Counted from the stretch's first letter, positions 1 through 9,798 are shown. The stretch: DNA of 64,000 nucleotides from Streptomyces lydicus (GCF_004125265.1 NZ_RDTE01000001.1:496001-560000), one strand, 5' to 3'. A program made the numbers and translations. Notes: generated by a model not told the origin, from the sequence alone.

Positions 1-42
1 CCGACCGCCGACCCCACCACACCGACCAAGGAGTCACACCCC

Positions 43-327
43 ATGAACTGGGCCCAGCTACTGGAAGACCTCCTGTTCGCGGCCACGGTCGCGCCCCCTC
101 TGCTGTTGTGGTTCGACCTGCTGTCCCGGACAGAGACACTGGTGCTCCTGGCCGGGACCTTCACCACCTTCACCGCGTCGACCACGTGGGCCTTCCTGCA
201 CGGCGAGGCCGGGAACGTCGCCTGGAACGTCACCCTGACGGTCACCACATTGCTCGTGCTGCGCCGACGCCGAGAGAACACCCACAAGAACACCGCCAAG
301 CCCCGGGGCGCCAAGCCGCAGGTCTGA
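43..327 (+). CDS. small three-segment membrane protein, unknown function
   Basis: 94-residue protein with three hydrophobic stretches (about residues 8-25, 30-48, 58-73) followed by a basic tail beginning RRRR, which suggests a cytoplasmic C-terminus. AAGGAG at 28-33 lies nine bases before the ATG and fixes the start. A 12-bp hairpin shortly after the stop closes the unit. The promoter lies outside the window. No family is recognised; the membrane location is inferred from hydrophobicity only. Confidence 0.65.
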   Translation: MNWAQLLEDLLFAATVAPPLLLWFDLLSRTETLVLLAGTFTTFTASTTWAFLHGEAGNVAWNVTLTVTTLLVLRRRRENTHKNTAKPRGAKPQV

Positions 328-353
328 CCCGCACCCCCGCACCAGCACCGTCG

Positions 354-390
354 ACGGCCCGCCTCCGGCACCAACCAAGAGGCGGGCCGT
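354..390 (+). terminator. hairpin terminator after the membrane protein gene
   Basis: Perfect 12-bp inverted repeat (ACGGCCCGCCTC and its complement) with a 13-base loop, 27 bases after the stop at 327. There is no clear T-run, as is common in Streptomyces. Confidence 0.6.
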
Positions 391-531
391 CCGCGTCGCC
401 CCACGCTATGCCCGGCTGGCCCTCGCCAGCCTCCACTCCCGCACACCGAGTAGCCCACAGCCCCGCCCAACCACCTGCCGGGCCCGCCCCTACACCCCGG
501 CGCGAGGCGGCAAGCATCACACCCCAAGCCC

Positions 532-562
532 TTGCCTGGCTGCCCCACAGGCCCGGCACGGA
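532..562 (+). promoter_or_regulatory. TTGC-N19 box 1, upstream of 613
   Basis: TTGCCT, 19 bases, CACGGA. It ends 51 bases before the ATG at 613. First of the recurrent element described in the findings. Confidence 0.4.
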
Positions 563-612
563 GACCGGCCACAGCGCCATGACATCACCCACATCAGCGA
601 CTGGGAGCCCCC

Positions 613-1104
613 ATGTCTACCGCCCCCCACCACACCCCGACCACAGCCCGAAGCGCCGATGTCCACCGCCAGGCCCGCCGACTCGAAGCCGTCGTCAACG
701 TCGCAACGCGCGCCACCCAATACGTCGCCCACCACACCACCAGCGCGAAGGGCCTGGCCTACGCCGCCGCCCGCATCGCCACAGCTCGCTCAGCAGCCAA
801 CCGCCTCCTGAACACCCCCGGGCTGCGCGACTACCCCCAAGCAGTCCGTCTCCTGAAGAAGCTGAGCCTGGCCGAAGCGACCCTCAGCGGGCCCCGCGCC
901 CAGATCCTGGCGATCGCCCACGCGGCCCACGCAGCCGCCAGAGCTGAGCCAGACCGCAAACGGCGCGCCACCCTGCACGGCATCGAGGCCGACGCCCGCG
1001 GCCTCCTTCGCGACGCAGACCTCCTCAACCTGGACAACGAGCCCATCAATCACCTGAAGTCCCTGCGCATCAGAGCCGCCCGCGGCGGCCTGACCACCGA
1101 CTGA
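613..1104 (+). CDS. hypothetical basic, Ala-rich helical protein
   Basis: 163 residues, rich in Ala and Arg and predicted mostly helical by composition (for example residues 20-75 and 95-115). GGGAG lies about six bases before the ATG. Stands alone between a TTGC box and a long non-coding stretch. No domain recognised. Strong third-position GC and a clean start support a real gene; a nucleic-acid-binding role is only a guess from charge. Confidence 0.6.
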   Translation: MSTAPHHTPTTARSADVHRQARRLEAVVNVATRATQYVAHHTTSAKGLAYAAARIATARSAANRLLNTPGLRDYPQAVRLLKKLSLAEATLSGPRAQILAIAHAAHAAARAEPDRKRRATLHGIEADARGLLRDADLLNLDNEPINHLKSLRIRAARGGLTTD

Positions 1105-1601
1105 CCCGACCCACCCGTCACTGCCCAGGCCCGACAGCCCGACCATCCCGCCGAGGCCGCCGCGCCTGACCGTCTCGCGCCGAGCCTCGTGCACCGGCCA
1201 CCACCGGCCCCCGGGCCACTGGCCTGCACGTACCCTGTGTACGGGCCGCCCGCATACGCCCGTCCCACGGCCATCCTGCTACCGAGGCAGGCCCCGCCGC
1301 TGCCCCCGCTGCAGAACCCAGCCCCGGCTGCAGCGGGGAGCAATCCCGTGCCCGCTCCACGTCATTCTCAACGGCTTTCCCTGCCCGCCGCAGAGCTGAT
1401 CTCCGAGGCACACATCTCCGCCCAGACGGCCACCCACTACCAGGGCCGAAACAGCACTCCGATCTGCGACCTAGTGGTTGACTCCGGAAGCCCGACGGGG
1501 GACTCCGGACCGGCCTCGTGTCTGCGTGCTCGTCAGAGGTTGGGTGTGGAGAGGTAGAGGCCGCAGGCGCATTCCAGGCACCACTACCCCTTGTCAGTTG
1601 A
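1105..1601. other. no convincing gene
   Basis: Almost 500 bases between a plus-strand and a minus-strand gene. Open frames exist on both strands but have no ribosome site or recognisable protein; I see no strong hairpin or TTGC box. Confidence 0.4.
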
Positions 1602-2324
1602 TCAGGGGACATGTGCGTAGCCGACGGTCGAAGGCCCGCCGTGTGCCCAATGAGCGGTGACCTTGACTGTGAGGCCAGAGGCATGAGGGTCGAGGACGGG
1701 TATCCCGGGTGAGGACTGGTGCATCTCCAGTGCTTCGTGGACAGCGGACTCGACCACTGCGATGCCAGCACACAGCAGCATCGCTGCTTCCGGGCAGTGC
1801 CCGTCAGCGTGAAACTCAAGAGCCCGGAAGGTACGCAGAGGGAACGCGGTGACGCCCTGATCGTGGGAAATCGGGGAGCGGTCGGGATCGTACCGCCGAA
1901 GTCCTGAGGGGTACTCCCGATCGTGGCACCCTACGTAGAGGTAGGCCCGCTCCTCAGCAAAGGCGAGTTGGTCGGTGCAGAAATGGGACTCAGGATGTAG
2001 CCATGTGCCTGTTAGATGCCAAACGTTGACCAACTCGAACCACAAAGGGTGCCACATGTTGAAAGGCGCCTCATCCAGCGGCGGGAGATTGGTCAGCGGC
2101 GGGCCCGAGGGCACGGCGCGTCCAGGAACTGCGCTGCGCCACAGGGAAGTCGCGGGGTGCTCGTCGAAGGCGACATCGACGCCCGTGATGAACTCCGCGA
2201 GCGGGGTTTTCTTCCAGGAGAAATCGTGCAGCCACTGGTCGACCATGGCTGCGCCGTGGATAGTCCATGTGGTACCGGCGGCATCTGGGCCCGGACCTTG
2301 GCAGATAGTGGTGGCCTTGATCAC
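1602..2324 (-). CDS. hypothetical protein
   Basis: 240-residue soluble protein with many Trp and His (for example WHPLWFELVNVWHLTGTWLHPE near residues 91-112), starting at a GTG with a weak ribosome site. Among the few minus-strand genes outside the Wadjet operon, and it has no TTGC box. Third-position GC is lower than in neighbouring cassettes, hinting at a different origin. No family recognised. Confidence 0.6.
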   Translation of the reverse strand: MIKATTICQGPGPDAAGTTWTIHGAAMVDQWLHDFSWKKTPLAEFITGVDVAFDEHPATSLWRSAVPGRAVPSGPPLTNLPPLDEAPFNMWHPLWFELVNVWHLTGTWLHPESHFCTDQLAFAEERAYLYVGCHDREYPSGLRRYDPDRSPISHDQGVTAFPLRTFRALEFHADGHCPEAAMLLCAGIAVVESAVHEALEMHQSSPGIPVLDPHASGLTVKVTAHWAHGGPSTVGYAHVP

Positions 2325-2517
2325 TTCGGGCGGTCCTGAAACGGTCGAGATTGGGTTGTGAGCAGGTGGGGGCGGGAGGCAACTCCAAGCGTGGGCCTAC
2401 TTCGTAGCCAGCGGATGCCTTGCTATAACGTCACAGCATACCGGGACGGGTAGCGGTTGGTGTTGGCTGTTTGGTCCCGAAGGACCGGCCGCTTTCCTCC
2501 CGTGCCTCTCATCTCTG

Positions 2518-2847
2518 CTGTGCCCGTCGTGCTGACCGTCTCCGAGTGTCACCGCGGGCGTTCCAACGCTCTGATAGCCGCGCAGACGCGGCTGCACGTG
2601 GACACTGTGCGCACTTGGCGGGACCGCTTTGCCGCTGGCGGCCTGCCCGCCCTGGCCAACCGCAAGCGGTCCGGCCGGCCTCGTTCACTGCGCTGCAGGT
2701 TGCCGAGGTCAAGGCGCGGCTCGTCAGTTCCCCGCCGAGACCGGTGCGACGCATCGCGCTGGTCGTGTCCGGAGCTGTGGTCGCCCGGGCCAGCTACGGG
2801 TCGATTTCCGTTTCCACTTCGCGGCGCTGGCTCAAGGCCGCCGGGCC
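2518..2847 (+). pseudogene. IS630-type transposase N-terminal remnant
   Basis: The helix-turn-helix region of an IS630-family transposase is readable, with HVDTVRTWRDRFAAGGL followed by LANRKRSGRP, but the continuation (QVAEVKARL, then SVSTSRRWLKAAGP) lies in another frame, and part of the middle (DASRWSCPEL) stays in the first frame. At least two frameshifts and no catalytic DDE domain. The relic stops exactly where a TTGC box begins, so a cassette boundary cuts it. Confidence 0.7.
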
Positions 2848-2878
2848 TTGCGCGTCTTGGCCCCGCCCGGCGCAGTGT
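2848..2878 (+). promoter_or_regulatory. TTGC-N19 box 2, upstream of 2966
   Basis: TTGCGC, 19 bases containing CTTGG, CAGTGT. It ends 88 bases before the ATG at 2966. Confidence 0.45.
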
Positions 2879-2965
2879 CTGTGTCCGGCGGAGCCAGAAG
2901 GATACGCCCGCCCCAGACGTATGCCGTCCCGGCCAGCACCCGACCACCTTGAACGGAGACCGCCG

Positions 2966-3481
2966 ATGGCCATCAACCTGTACGCGATGAATCAGGCAGG
3001 ACATTCCCTGCACCTGCACCCGGACTGCAACGGGAACCCCGGGCATGACGCACCCGATCACCTCGCGTTCAACTACGTCGGCGAGGTCTACGCGGCCATG
3101 CGTGCCACAAGGACCGCCTTCCGATACGACGAGGACAAAGGCCGATACGTGCGCAACCGGATCCACTACTTCACGATCTCCGGCGATGTCGCCTCCCAGG
3201 ACTTCATCCGCGAGCAGGTAGACGCCCTACCAGTCCACCGGCCGCACCCGGACTACCGACTGTGGCGCGAAGACACCATCGAGGCCGCTCCATGGGGTGA
3301 GAAGACGGTGACCGAGGTGGGCCTGATCTCTCCGGCGATGGCCCGCTCCCTGCACCTGAAGGGCGTGCACTTGTGGGACACCGACCGGCCGACCATCCAA
3401 CCCAACCCGGAGCACGTCAACGACACCATGCCCCCGCACCGGGCCACCGCATCGGACAACAACAACGGCGAGCCCGTGTAG
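2966..3481 (+). CDS. hypothetical protein
   Basis: 171 residues, His- and Tyr-rich (HSLHLHPDCNGNPGHDAPDH near residues 13-32). The start MAINLYAMN is preceded by ACGGAG at about ten bases; longer upstream frames run through the transposase relic and are rejected. No domain recognised. Downstream lies a partial reading frame that overlaps its end. Confidence 0.7.
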   Translation: MAINLYAMNQAGHSLHLHPDCNGNPGHDAPDHLAFNYVGEVYAAMRATRTAFRYDEDKGRYVRNRIHYFTISGDVASQDFIREQVDALPVHRPHPDYRLWREDTIEAAPWGEKTVTEVGLISPAMARSLHLKGVHLWDTDRPTIQPNPEHVNDTMPPHRATASDNNNGEPV

Positions 3482-3506
3482 GTGCGCACCCTGCACGACG
3501 GCACGT

Positions 3507-3797
3507 GACGCGTTCGGCCGTGACGGCTACTGGGTCACGACCCCCGAGGACTCCCCGCAAGCATGGCGAAGCAACACGAGGGGCCTCACGTACACCGTGC
3601 TGCGCGAGGACCTCGGTGCCGGGCCGGTGCGCTGCTCAGTGACAGAAACTGGCTGGCGCGCGGCGCCGACGGCCATATCGACCGAATCCCGCTGGATCTC
3701 GGTCCGCCATGCGGTGGCCAAGGCGGCCACCGCGCGCACTGGGCGGGCCGTCTCCACCCAGGCTGACCAAGCCTCGCTGGCCCCTGCCGCATGCTGA
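3507..3797 (+). pseudogene. possible start-less gene remnant
   Basis: A frame reading DAFGRDGYWVTTPEDSP, then TYTVLREDLGAGPVRCSV, SRWISVRHAVAKA and ending at 3797 has protein-like composition, but no ATG or GTG with a ribosome site opens it before the GTG at 3597. It could be the 3' end of a decayed gene or a 66-residue gene starting at 3597. Confidence 0.35.
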
Positions 3798-4077
3798 CCC
3801 ATCCACCCCGCCAGCCAATCGGCCCCGACGCCAAGGCTGCCCGCTCCCAAGCCCGCTCGGTGCAATCCCACCGTCCGTGTGGACCTCGGACCTTCCTTCA
3901 CACCACCCCTTCACGCTTCCCCCTGGCCGCACTCGCAGAGCCGCCCCGAGGGCCGTCAGACCCGGCGTGCAGGCACGCGCCGCCAACCGGCCGCCAGCCG
4001 CGCCGCACCCTCACTCCCTGATCCAGGGACAGGCCGCACCGGGCCCGTGCCCGGCCTTCCGTCTGGTGGCCTGGGAG

Positions 4078-4108
4078 TTGCGCGGCTATGCCACGCCCGA
4101 GCCAGCGT
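4078..4108 (+). promoter_or_regulatory. TTGC-N19 box 3, upstream of 4277
   Basis: TTGCGC, 19 bases containing CTATGCC, CAGCGT; 169 bases before the ATG at 4277. Confidence 0.4.
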
Positions 4109-4276
4109 GTTCCTGCCGGACCACGGACCCGCACGGCCCCTGGTCAGTCCGGCAGCAGGGCTGCCACCGACCGCCCTGCGGGGCGGCCCGGCACTCCCCA
4201 CTTCGACCAGCCGCACCCCTTTGCTTGTGCTGCCTCCAGCACGCACCCACCTCTATTCCTCCAGCTGGAGTGATCA

Positions 4277-4903
4277 ATGAGCCTCTCTTGGCGAAGCGTC
4301 CCTGAACCAGCCTCCGTTGCTCGCCTACCCCGCAACACTGCCGGACGCCCGGTGCCCGCAAGCGCCGCCTGGTATGAGCCCGACGACGACGGCTCGATCC
4401 TCGTGAGCCGCAGCCCCGAACTCGGCGCACACGTCACCTGCCCCTGTACACCAGGACGCGGCACACCGAGGTTCGGTGAGCAATGCCCGGCCCGGCAACG
4501 GCAGTCCATGGTCCAGCGGCTTTGCGGAACGTGTAGCGAGACAATCGAGCCCACGGCACATCTAGTGTTCATCGGAGAGACCAACGCTCCGTACTACATC
4601 GAGCCTCCACTCCACCAGCTCTGTGCGGCCTATGCCCTGCAGGTCTGCCCCGTGCTACACGCGGCCGGCGAACACATTGAAATCGCAGTCACTCCCTCGT
4701 ACACACTGGCCGAAGACCGGATCACCGGAGTCTCAGCCGACGGAACACTGCGACGTCGTGTCTTTCCCCTCGGCGCCCCGGCGGCCCGCCACCTGGCAGT
4801 CCTGGAGTTCTATCTCGCCTTCCCCGAAGCGCCCGAACGACATGCCGCCCGCACATGGCTGACCCAACATGCGCCGAAGCAGCTCCCAACGCGTACCCCC
4901 TGA
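4277..4903 (+). CDS. hypothetical Cys-rich protein
   Basis: 208 residues. Five cysteines at about 55, 57, 70, 83 and 86 (HVTCPCTPGRG, EQCPAR, CGTCSE) suggest a small metal site in the first half; the rest is a mixed alpha/beta stretch ending in a helix. GGAG lies eight bases before the ATG. No family recognised; zinc binding is inferred from Cys spacing. Confidence 0.65.
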   Translation: MSLSWRSVPEPASVARLPRNTAGRPVPASAAWYEPDDDGSILVSRSPELGAHVTCPCTPGRGTPRFGEQCPARQRQSMVQRLCGTCSETIEPTAHLVFIGETNAPYYIEPPLHQLCAAYALQVCPVLHAAGEHIEIAVTPSYTLAEDRITGVSADGTLRRRVFPLGAPAARHLAVLEFYLAFPEAPERHAARTWLTQHAPKQLPTRTP

Positions 4904-5048
4904 CTGCCCCGCCTCTCCACCCAATCCCTCCGGGCGGAGAGGCCGCGCCATGCCCTGACCGCAGGTTCTCGGCACACCTCATCGCCAGGTCTATCGAGGA
5001 CACGGCCGCGTCGTACCACGACCGCAACATCCGCTCTACGTGCGGGTG

Positions 5049-5079
5049 TTGCGGGACTTACCCGGACACCAGTCATCGT
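5049..5079 (+). promoter_or_regulatory. TTGC-N19 box 4, upstream of the TetR gene
   Basis: TTGCGG, 19 bases containing CTTACC, CATCGT; 95 bases before the ATG at 5174. Confidence 0.45.
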
Positions 5080-5173
5080 CCGGAACACCGACTGGCTCCC
5101 GGCCACACCCCTACCTCTGGCGGGGCGACAACTTCCTGCCGCTTCACCGATACCGATGATGCTAGGAGAAACA

Positions 5174-5779
5174 ATGACAAACACTGTCCTGACCGTTTGT
5201 GGACGACAGGTTGGCGAGCGCGGCCGCCGGACACGGCTCCTCCTGCTTGAGCTCCTCGCGGATGAACTCGCCACCACCGGATACCGAGAAGCGAGCATCG
5301 TGGAGATCGCCCGCCGGGCGAACACCTCAGCCGCGACGTTCTACCAGTACTTCCCCGACATCGACCAGGCCATCCTGACCCTGGCGGAGGACATCGCACA
5401 TGAGGGCTCCGACAACGCGTCAACGTCCCGGCAGCCAGCCCCGAGGGAACTGGTCCAGGAATTCTTCGCCCTCTACGAACGGCACAGGGCCGTACTGCGC
5501 GTGATCGACATGAAGTCCTCCGAAGGCGACCAACGCTTCACCACGCTGCGCATCCGCTTCCTCGACGGCCTGCGCTGCGACCTGGAACGGGCCGCTCGCG
5601 CCGCCAACCCCAGCGCCACAGAACGAGTGATCACCTCTGCAGTGGCCACAATGGTACTGACGGTCACACAAGCTGCCGCCCACGGAGCGGATTTGGCCGC
5701 CTGGTCACTGGATGCCGCCACAGTCCAGACCAGCACCGCGCAGCTGCTCCACACAGCTCTCACCCACTTGGTGCCGTAG
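5174..5779 (+). CDS. TetR-family transcriptional regulator
   Basis: 201 residues. The N-terminal three-helix DNA-binding domain is clear at about residues 20-65 (LADELATTGYREASIVEIAR, then TSAATFYQYFPD), followed by a helical ligand-binding domain. TAGGAGA lies seven bases before the ATG; an earlier in-frame ATG at 5156 lacks a ribosome site. TetR proteins usually repress an adjacent gene on binding a small ligand, but no divergent partner or efflux gene is next to it, so the target is unknown. Strong hairpin downstream. Confidence 0.9.
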   Translation: MTNTVLTVCGRQVGERGRRTRLLLLELLADELATTGYREASIVEIARRANTSAATFYQYFPDIDQAILTLAEDIAHEGSDNASTSRQPAPRELVQEFFALYERHRAVLRVIDMKSSEGDQRFTTLRIRFLDGLRCDLERAARAANPSATERVITSAVATMVLTVTQAAAHGADLAAWSLDAATVQTSTAQLLHTALTHLVP

Positions 5780-5838
5780 CAGCTCCTGGCCGCGGCCCCG
5801 TGAGAAGCGCTTTTGCGAACAGTACCCCTGCGATGTCT

Positions 5839-5873
5839 GGGCCCGCCCTGCCGCTGCTGGCGAGGGCGGGCCC
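5839..5873 (+). terminator. hairpin terminator after TetR gene
   Basis: Perfect 11-bp stem GGGCCCGCCCT with its complement and a 13-base loop, 60 bases after the TetR stop. The rest of 5874-6399 shows no convincing gene. Confidence 0.65.
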
Positions 5874-6399
5874 CTTCATGTCCGGGCCCCAGCCCCCGCG
5901 GCCTGGCCGGAACGCCTGCTTGCCGCGCCGGACCGCGCGCCCTGGACTGCCTCGGGCCGGCACATGGCCGCGCTGCGGTAGCAGAGCGGAGCGCCCGCGC
6001 GTCAGCCGGTGTGGGGCGGCCCGGCGACGGCGGGACTCCCACCCTCTTGGCCTCCGGCTTCCGCGATCGCGTAGCCAGAGGCTGACGCATTCCGGCTGTC
6101 ACACCGTGCCAAACCCTCGCGCCCTGACCGCGCATGCGCCGCCCGGCACGTGCCCCGCGCCCTCCTGCTGCACCGCCATGCCAGACCCGTGCCCGCCCTG
6201 TACTCGGCCCCATAGCCCGGGACTTCCCGCGTCCGTGGGGCGGGCCATCCGCACGCCCGCTCCACTGCCCCGTCCGCTCGGACTGCGGTTCCGGCCCTCC
6301 GGCCCCAAGTCCGACCGGGCGGGCCCCCGACGGGCCTTCGCGCTCTGAGCCAATGCCCTGCGTAGGAAGGGGGTGCCGCATCCTCCGGCCTGTCGCCGG

Positions 6400-6430
6400 T
6401 TGCGGGTGTTGCCGACTGCCGCGCCACAGT
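6400..6430 (+). promoter_or_regulatory. TTGC-N19 box 5, upstream of 6524
   Basis: TTGCGG, 19 bases containing GTTGCC, CACAGT; 94 bases before the ATG at 6524. Confidence 0.45.
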
Positions 6431-6523
6431 GCACCCGCCCACCGGCGCCGGGCAGGGCGGGCTGCGGTGTCCGTGACCGCGCCCGCCGGAGCCCCGCCGG
6501 ATCACATTGATCGGAGCCCTGTC

Positions 6524-7309
6524 ATGCCCCTGGTCCGAACGTTCGACCCCACCAGCCCCGACGGGCGGCACATCGCCGCCCTCGCCCGCCGCCTGTTCTC
6601 GCTCGGGACCGACTGGCCTGCCGACGAGACGGTCACCATCGTCAGCGAGTGGTTCCTCAACGCCCTCGGCATCGACCCCGAAGGTCCCGTCTACCAGGTC
6701 GATGCAGTTCCGCCCCGTCTGATCTCACCCGAGGCGACCGCCGAGACCGTCACCGAACTCCTCCTCGGCGCAGGCCCCGCGCTCCACACCCCCCACCGTC
6801 CCGACTACGCCGACGAGTTCACCTTCGTCACCAACACCGAATGCTGCGGTGGCGACTGCGTCACCGTCCACCTCCCCAACGCGTCCGCCTCCCGGGCCCG
6901 CTTCGCCCTGGCCTGGCTGCGCCAGGCCGGATACGACGCCACCGAACACAACTCCTGGACCGTAGGCGAACACCTCCTCCACGTACGCCACGGCGTCATC
7001 CGCGACACCCCCACCCACGCCCCCGCCGAAACCCACGCCGCCCAGCACCTGTGGTTCCAGGGCTTCACCTCCCCGAGCATCGACGCCTACGTGCACGCGG
7101 AGGTGCCCGGCCCGACCCCGCCCGTCCCCGTAGCGTGGCGGCCCGGCTGGCTCAGCATCGACATCGCCGCGCCCCAGGACACTGCCGCGAAGCAGCGGAA
7201 GAAGACCGCCACCGCGGTCGCCGACGCCTTCCGCACCGCCAACTGGCAGGTCGACCGGCGCGGGCCCGAAGCTCTCCACATCCGCCCGCCCCTCACCCCC
7301 CAGACCTGA
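6524..7309 (+). CDS. hypothetical protein
   Basis: 261 residues starting MPLVRTFDP, with GGAG eight bases upstream; the longer open frame upstream has no start signal. A Cys cluster (TNTECCGGDCVTVH near residue 110) is the only motif; the C-terminal half has a helix with KQRKKTATAVADAFR. Strong coding bias and a terminator just after the stop support it. No domain recognised. Confidence 0.75.
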   Translation: MPLVRTFDPTSPDGRHIAALARRLFSLGTDWPADETVTIVSEWFLNALGIDPEGPVYQVDAVPPRLISPEATAETVTELLLGAGPALHTPHRPDYADEFTFVTNTECCGGDCVTVHLPNASASRARFALAWLRQAGYDATEHNSWTVGEHLLHVRHGVIRDTPTHAPAETHAAQHLWFQGFTSPSIDAYVHAEVPGPTPPVPVAWRPGWLSIDIAAPQDTAAKQRKKTATAVADAFRTANWQVDRRGPEALHIRPPLTPQT

Positions 7310-7334
7310 GACCCGCGCCACTTGCCCCGTGACG

Positions 7335-7362
7335 GGCCCGTCCCGCACCCGCGGGACGGGCC
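7335..7362 (+). terminator. hairpin terminator
   Basis: 12-bp stem GGCCCGTCCCGC with a four-base loop, 26 bases after the stop of the preceding gene. Confidence 0.65.
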
Positions 7363-7626
7363 GTCTGCACACCGCGCGCGGCCTCTGACCTGTCCCGACC
7401 CCGGCCCGCACTCGCGACGCCGGGGCCCTCCCACGCCTGCCGCCTGCCATCCACGGTGGGATTTGCCCCGACCGCTGCACCCTCTTCTGCGTGAGACCGA
7501 CGCCGATGCTGAGGAGGACGCCCTGCGCACCGCAGTCGTCCGCCTGTCCGGCCGCTCACGCCGGCCGACGGGCCCGCTGGACGCTCGCTGTGTTCGACAC
7601 CCGCGACTCCAAACTGGGACCTGGGC

Positions 7627-7821
7627 ATGGGGCACGCCGACTATCGCGTCCACGACGCGACGCTGCACCACCACGGCACCTCAACGATCGTCGACCTCGA
7701 TGACGACGCGCTCTGCGCTGTGCTCGGAAAACTCGCCGAACTCCTGCGGCCTGCGGAAGGCGCCAACCTGACCGTTGACCTGGACGACAGCCCCGAGCAG
7801 GGCGACGAACCCGCCAACTGA
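7627..7821 (+). CDS. small hypothetical acidic protein
   Basis: 64 residues (MGHADYRVHDATLHHHG, then a Leu-rich helix and an acidic tail TVDLDDSPEQGDEP). Weak ribosome site and no clear TTGC box, so the start is uncertain. Coding bias fits a real small gene. Confidence 0.5.
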   Translation: MGHADYRVHDATLHHHGTSTIVDLDDDALCAVLGKLAELLRPAEGANLTVDLDDSPEQGDEPAN

Positions 7822-7900
7822 CCACCCGCCCCGCTCACGTGAACGAGGGGCCCTTCGTGTCCGCCCCGCCCGCCGCCCACAGCGACGTCCTCGATCAGGG

Positions 7901-7931
7901 TGGTGCGGCTTGGCCCGGCCCGGGGCAGTGT
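7901..7931 (+). promoter_or_regulatory. degenerate TTGC-N19 box, upstream of 8136
   Basis: TGGTGC, 19 bases containing CTTGGC, CAGTGT. The right half matches other copies exactly (GGGGCAGTGTCGGTG) but the TTGC is decayed, and the gene it serves is itself broken. Confidence 0.3.
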
Positions 7932-8135
7932 CGGTGCTGCCGGAAGGACCCTCCTGCACTGATCCCTCCGCATGCGGTGAGCCCCCCCCCGTGCCGCACA
8001 CGGCCACGTGCCTCAGCTGACCCACCCCCTGCCCTGTCACCGATGGCAATCAGCACCCACACTCGGCGTGACCCTAGCTGCGACGCCGCGGTGGGCACCG
8101 CGGACCGCCACTGTGACGATTCCAAGGAGAACTGC

Positions 8136-8642
8136 ATGAACCCTGCAGAACAGGCACCCGCTCTAGGAAGCACCGGAGAGAGCACACGGATGCCTTCCCC
8201 GGCAACCGACACACCCCGCAGCCCAGCGATCGACATCGAAGTTGCTCGACGAACTCTGTACGCCTGCGACCCAGTCCTCATCTCCGACACCAGGTGGCAC
8301 ACCGACCCGTACGGCATCGAGTGGAGCGACGACGTGACGCTGTGCTTCGCCGTAGAACCAGCTCGGCTGGCAGGCACTGGAGTCGATTCCTCAGGGCCAG
8401 GCACTGGTCCGTGAAGCACTCAACGGCCGGGGCCAGTGGCCGAGCGCCCGGACGGCGCGTGTGCAAAAGCTCGCCGCCAAGTGGCTTGCTGAGCATCCCG
8501 TCAAGAATCCCACAGATGAGGCCTTGGCATTGGCGTTCAACCGCATCGCAGGTGCGCCCTGCACGGGGACCTCTACCCGGCGATCCGTGCGGCGATCCAG
8601 ACGCAGCAGGTGCGACAGAACGAGCCCCCAAGAGACGACTAG
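8136..8642 (+). pseudogene. frameshifted paralogue of the 45342 gene
   Basis: MNPAEQ, then RRTLYACDPVLISDT and DPYGIEW match the intact protein at 45342 (NSLYASDPVLIPDT, DPYGVAW). The match continues in other frames: LGW-ALES-PQGQALVREAL from about 8361, LAAKWLAEHP, then LYPAIRAAIQ to a stop at 8642. At least two frameshifts. The leader GACGATTCCAAGGAGA is also shared, so gene and leader were duplicated together and this copy decayed. Confidence 0.8.
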
Positions 8643-8704
8643 CGTCTGGGGGTGCCGTGTTGCTGCCCCACGCCCCCACGTCGCTGCTCCCGAGGCCGCG
8701 AGGG

Positions 8705-8735
8705 TTGTGCGGCTTGGCTGCTCCCGAGCCAGTAT
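8705..8735 (+). promoter_or_regulatory. TTGC-N19 box 6, upstream of 8920
   Basis: TTGTGC, 19 bases containing CTTGGC, CAGTAT; 185 bases before the ATG at 8920. Confidence 0.4.
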
Positions 8736-8919
8736 GTGGGATATCGAGAACGCGGCTCCCACCCATTCGGCGAGAGTCCCGACCGGGGCCGGTCTCGACC
8801 ACCGTCGCTTCACCGGACCACGCCCCGCGCGAGCCCTCTACGACGTGCTGCACGCGACCGGCGGCCGCCGGGCCCGTGCCTCCCGGCCTCCTGAGCGGCT
8901 AACAACTTAGGGAGCAGTC

Positions 8920-9390
8920 ATGACCAGTAGTCGCCCCATCTTCCAATGGCAGCCTGCCGACCTCGCGGCCGCTGGCCGGCTCATCGGCACCCTCATGCGG
9001 GACGGCATCGACTTCCACCACCCCTCTGGCATGGGCGCCACCACCACCCTGCTCATCCGCACCCCCCAAGGCGACCTGCTGGCCGAACCCGGTCACTGGC
9101 TGGTGCGCACCGACGCCAGCAGCTGGCAGGTGACTCGCGAAAGCGCATCCGCCGTCCGGGCCGCCGCCCAGGCGTCCGGCCACCTCCTGGGGGACCTCGT
9201 GGAATACGACGCCCGCACGGTGGCCTTCCCCGACGGCCCCCGGAGCGTCCCCGGAGGCCGGGGACGACTGGCTGACGTCTTCATCGCGGATCACGACGTC
9301 GTCGCCCGCGTCGAGCATGAGGACGGAACCAGCGGCGCGCCCCTGCTCACGGACCTACGCCCTGTGGCTCCTACCCAGACCAACGACTGA
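8920..9390 (+). CDS. hypothetical protein
   Basis: 156 residues, no Cys cluster or membrane segment. GGGAGC lies seven bases before the ATG. A beta-rich first half (TTLLIRTPQGDLLAEPGHWL) is followed by a short helix and an acidic segment. No family recognised. Confidence 0.7.
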   Translation: MTSSRPIFQWQPADLAAAGRLIGTLMRDGIDFHHPSGMGATTTLLIRTPQGDLLAEPGHWLVRTDASSWQVTRESASAVRAAAQASGHLLGDLVEYDARTVAFPDGPRSVPGGRGRLADVFIADHDVVARVEHEDGTSGAPLLTDLRPVAPTQTND

Positions 9391-9437
9391 CCGAGTCGAC
9401 TCCCGGAGCGCCCGGGCTCGGCCCGCGCCACTACCGG

Positions 9438-9794
9438 ATGGCCCGCCCCTGCGAACAGGGTGGGCCAACTTCGGATTGCCGGAGCCGCGTCGGGTCGCGC
9501 CGGTCGGCTTGCTCGCCTTGCCGGCCCCTTGCCAGCCTGGCCCACCTCCTGGACCAGGGCACGCCAGGACACGGTGCCAGGCAACTGCTCCTGCTCCTGC
9601 TCGCCGAGCGCGCGTTCTCGCAGGACTCGGTCTCCGGGCCGCGGCTGCGCCAGTTGGCCTGGCAGGCCGCCCGCACCCGAACTGTCAGCGTCAACCTGGA
9701 ACTGCCCACCGGCATCGGTACCCTTCACTCCCGTCTTGTCGGTGACGTCTCCTTCCGCCCCGCCGCAACAGCTACCCCGGCCCTCTGCGCCTGA
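9438..9794 (+). CDS. possible hypothetical protein, start uncertain
   Basis: The C-terminal part (GARQLLLLLLAERAFSQDSV, LRQLAWQAARTRTVSVNLEL) is protein-like and the stop is followed at once by a strong hairpin, but the N-terminal part is Cys/Arg-rich and unconvincing. The true start may lie near 9540, or this may be a gene remnant. Confidence 0.35.
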   Translation: MARPCEQGGPTSDCRSRVGSRRSACSPCRPLASLAHLLDQGTPGHGARQLLLLLLAERAFSQDSVSGPRLRQLAWQAARTRTVSVNLELPTGIGTLHSRLVGDVSFRPAATATPALCA

Positions 9795-9798
9795 CGCC

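Noticed and set aside
5473..6381. 302-residue minus-strand frame overlapping the TetR gene
   Set aside because: Arg/Gly/Ala-rich shadow frame without start signal; it runs over the TetR gene and its terminator.
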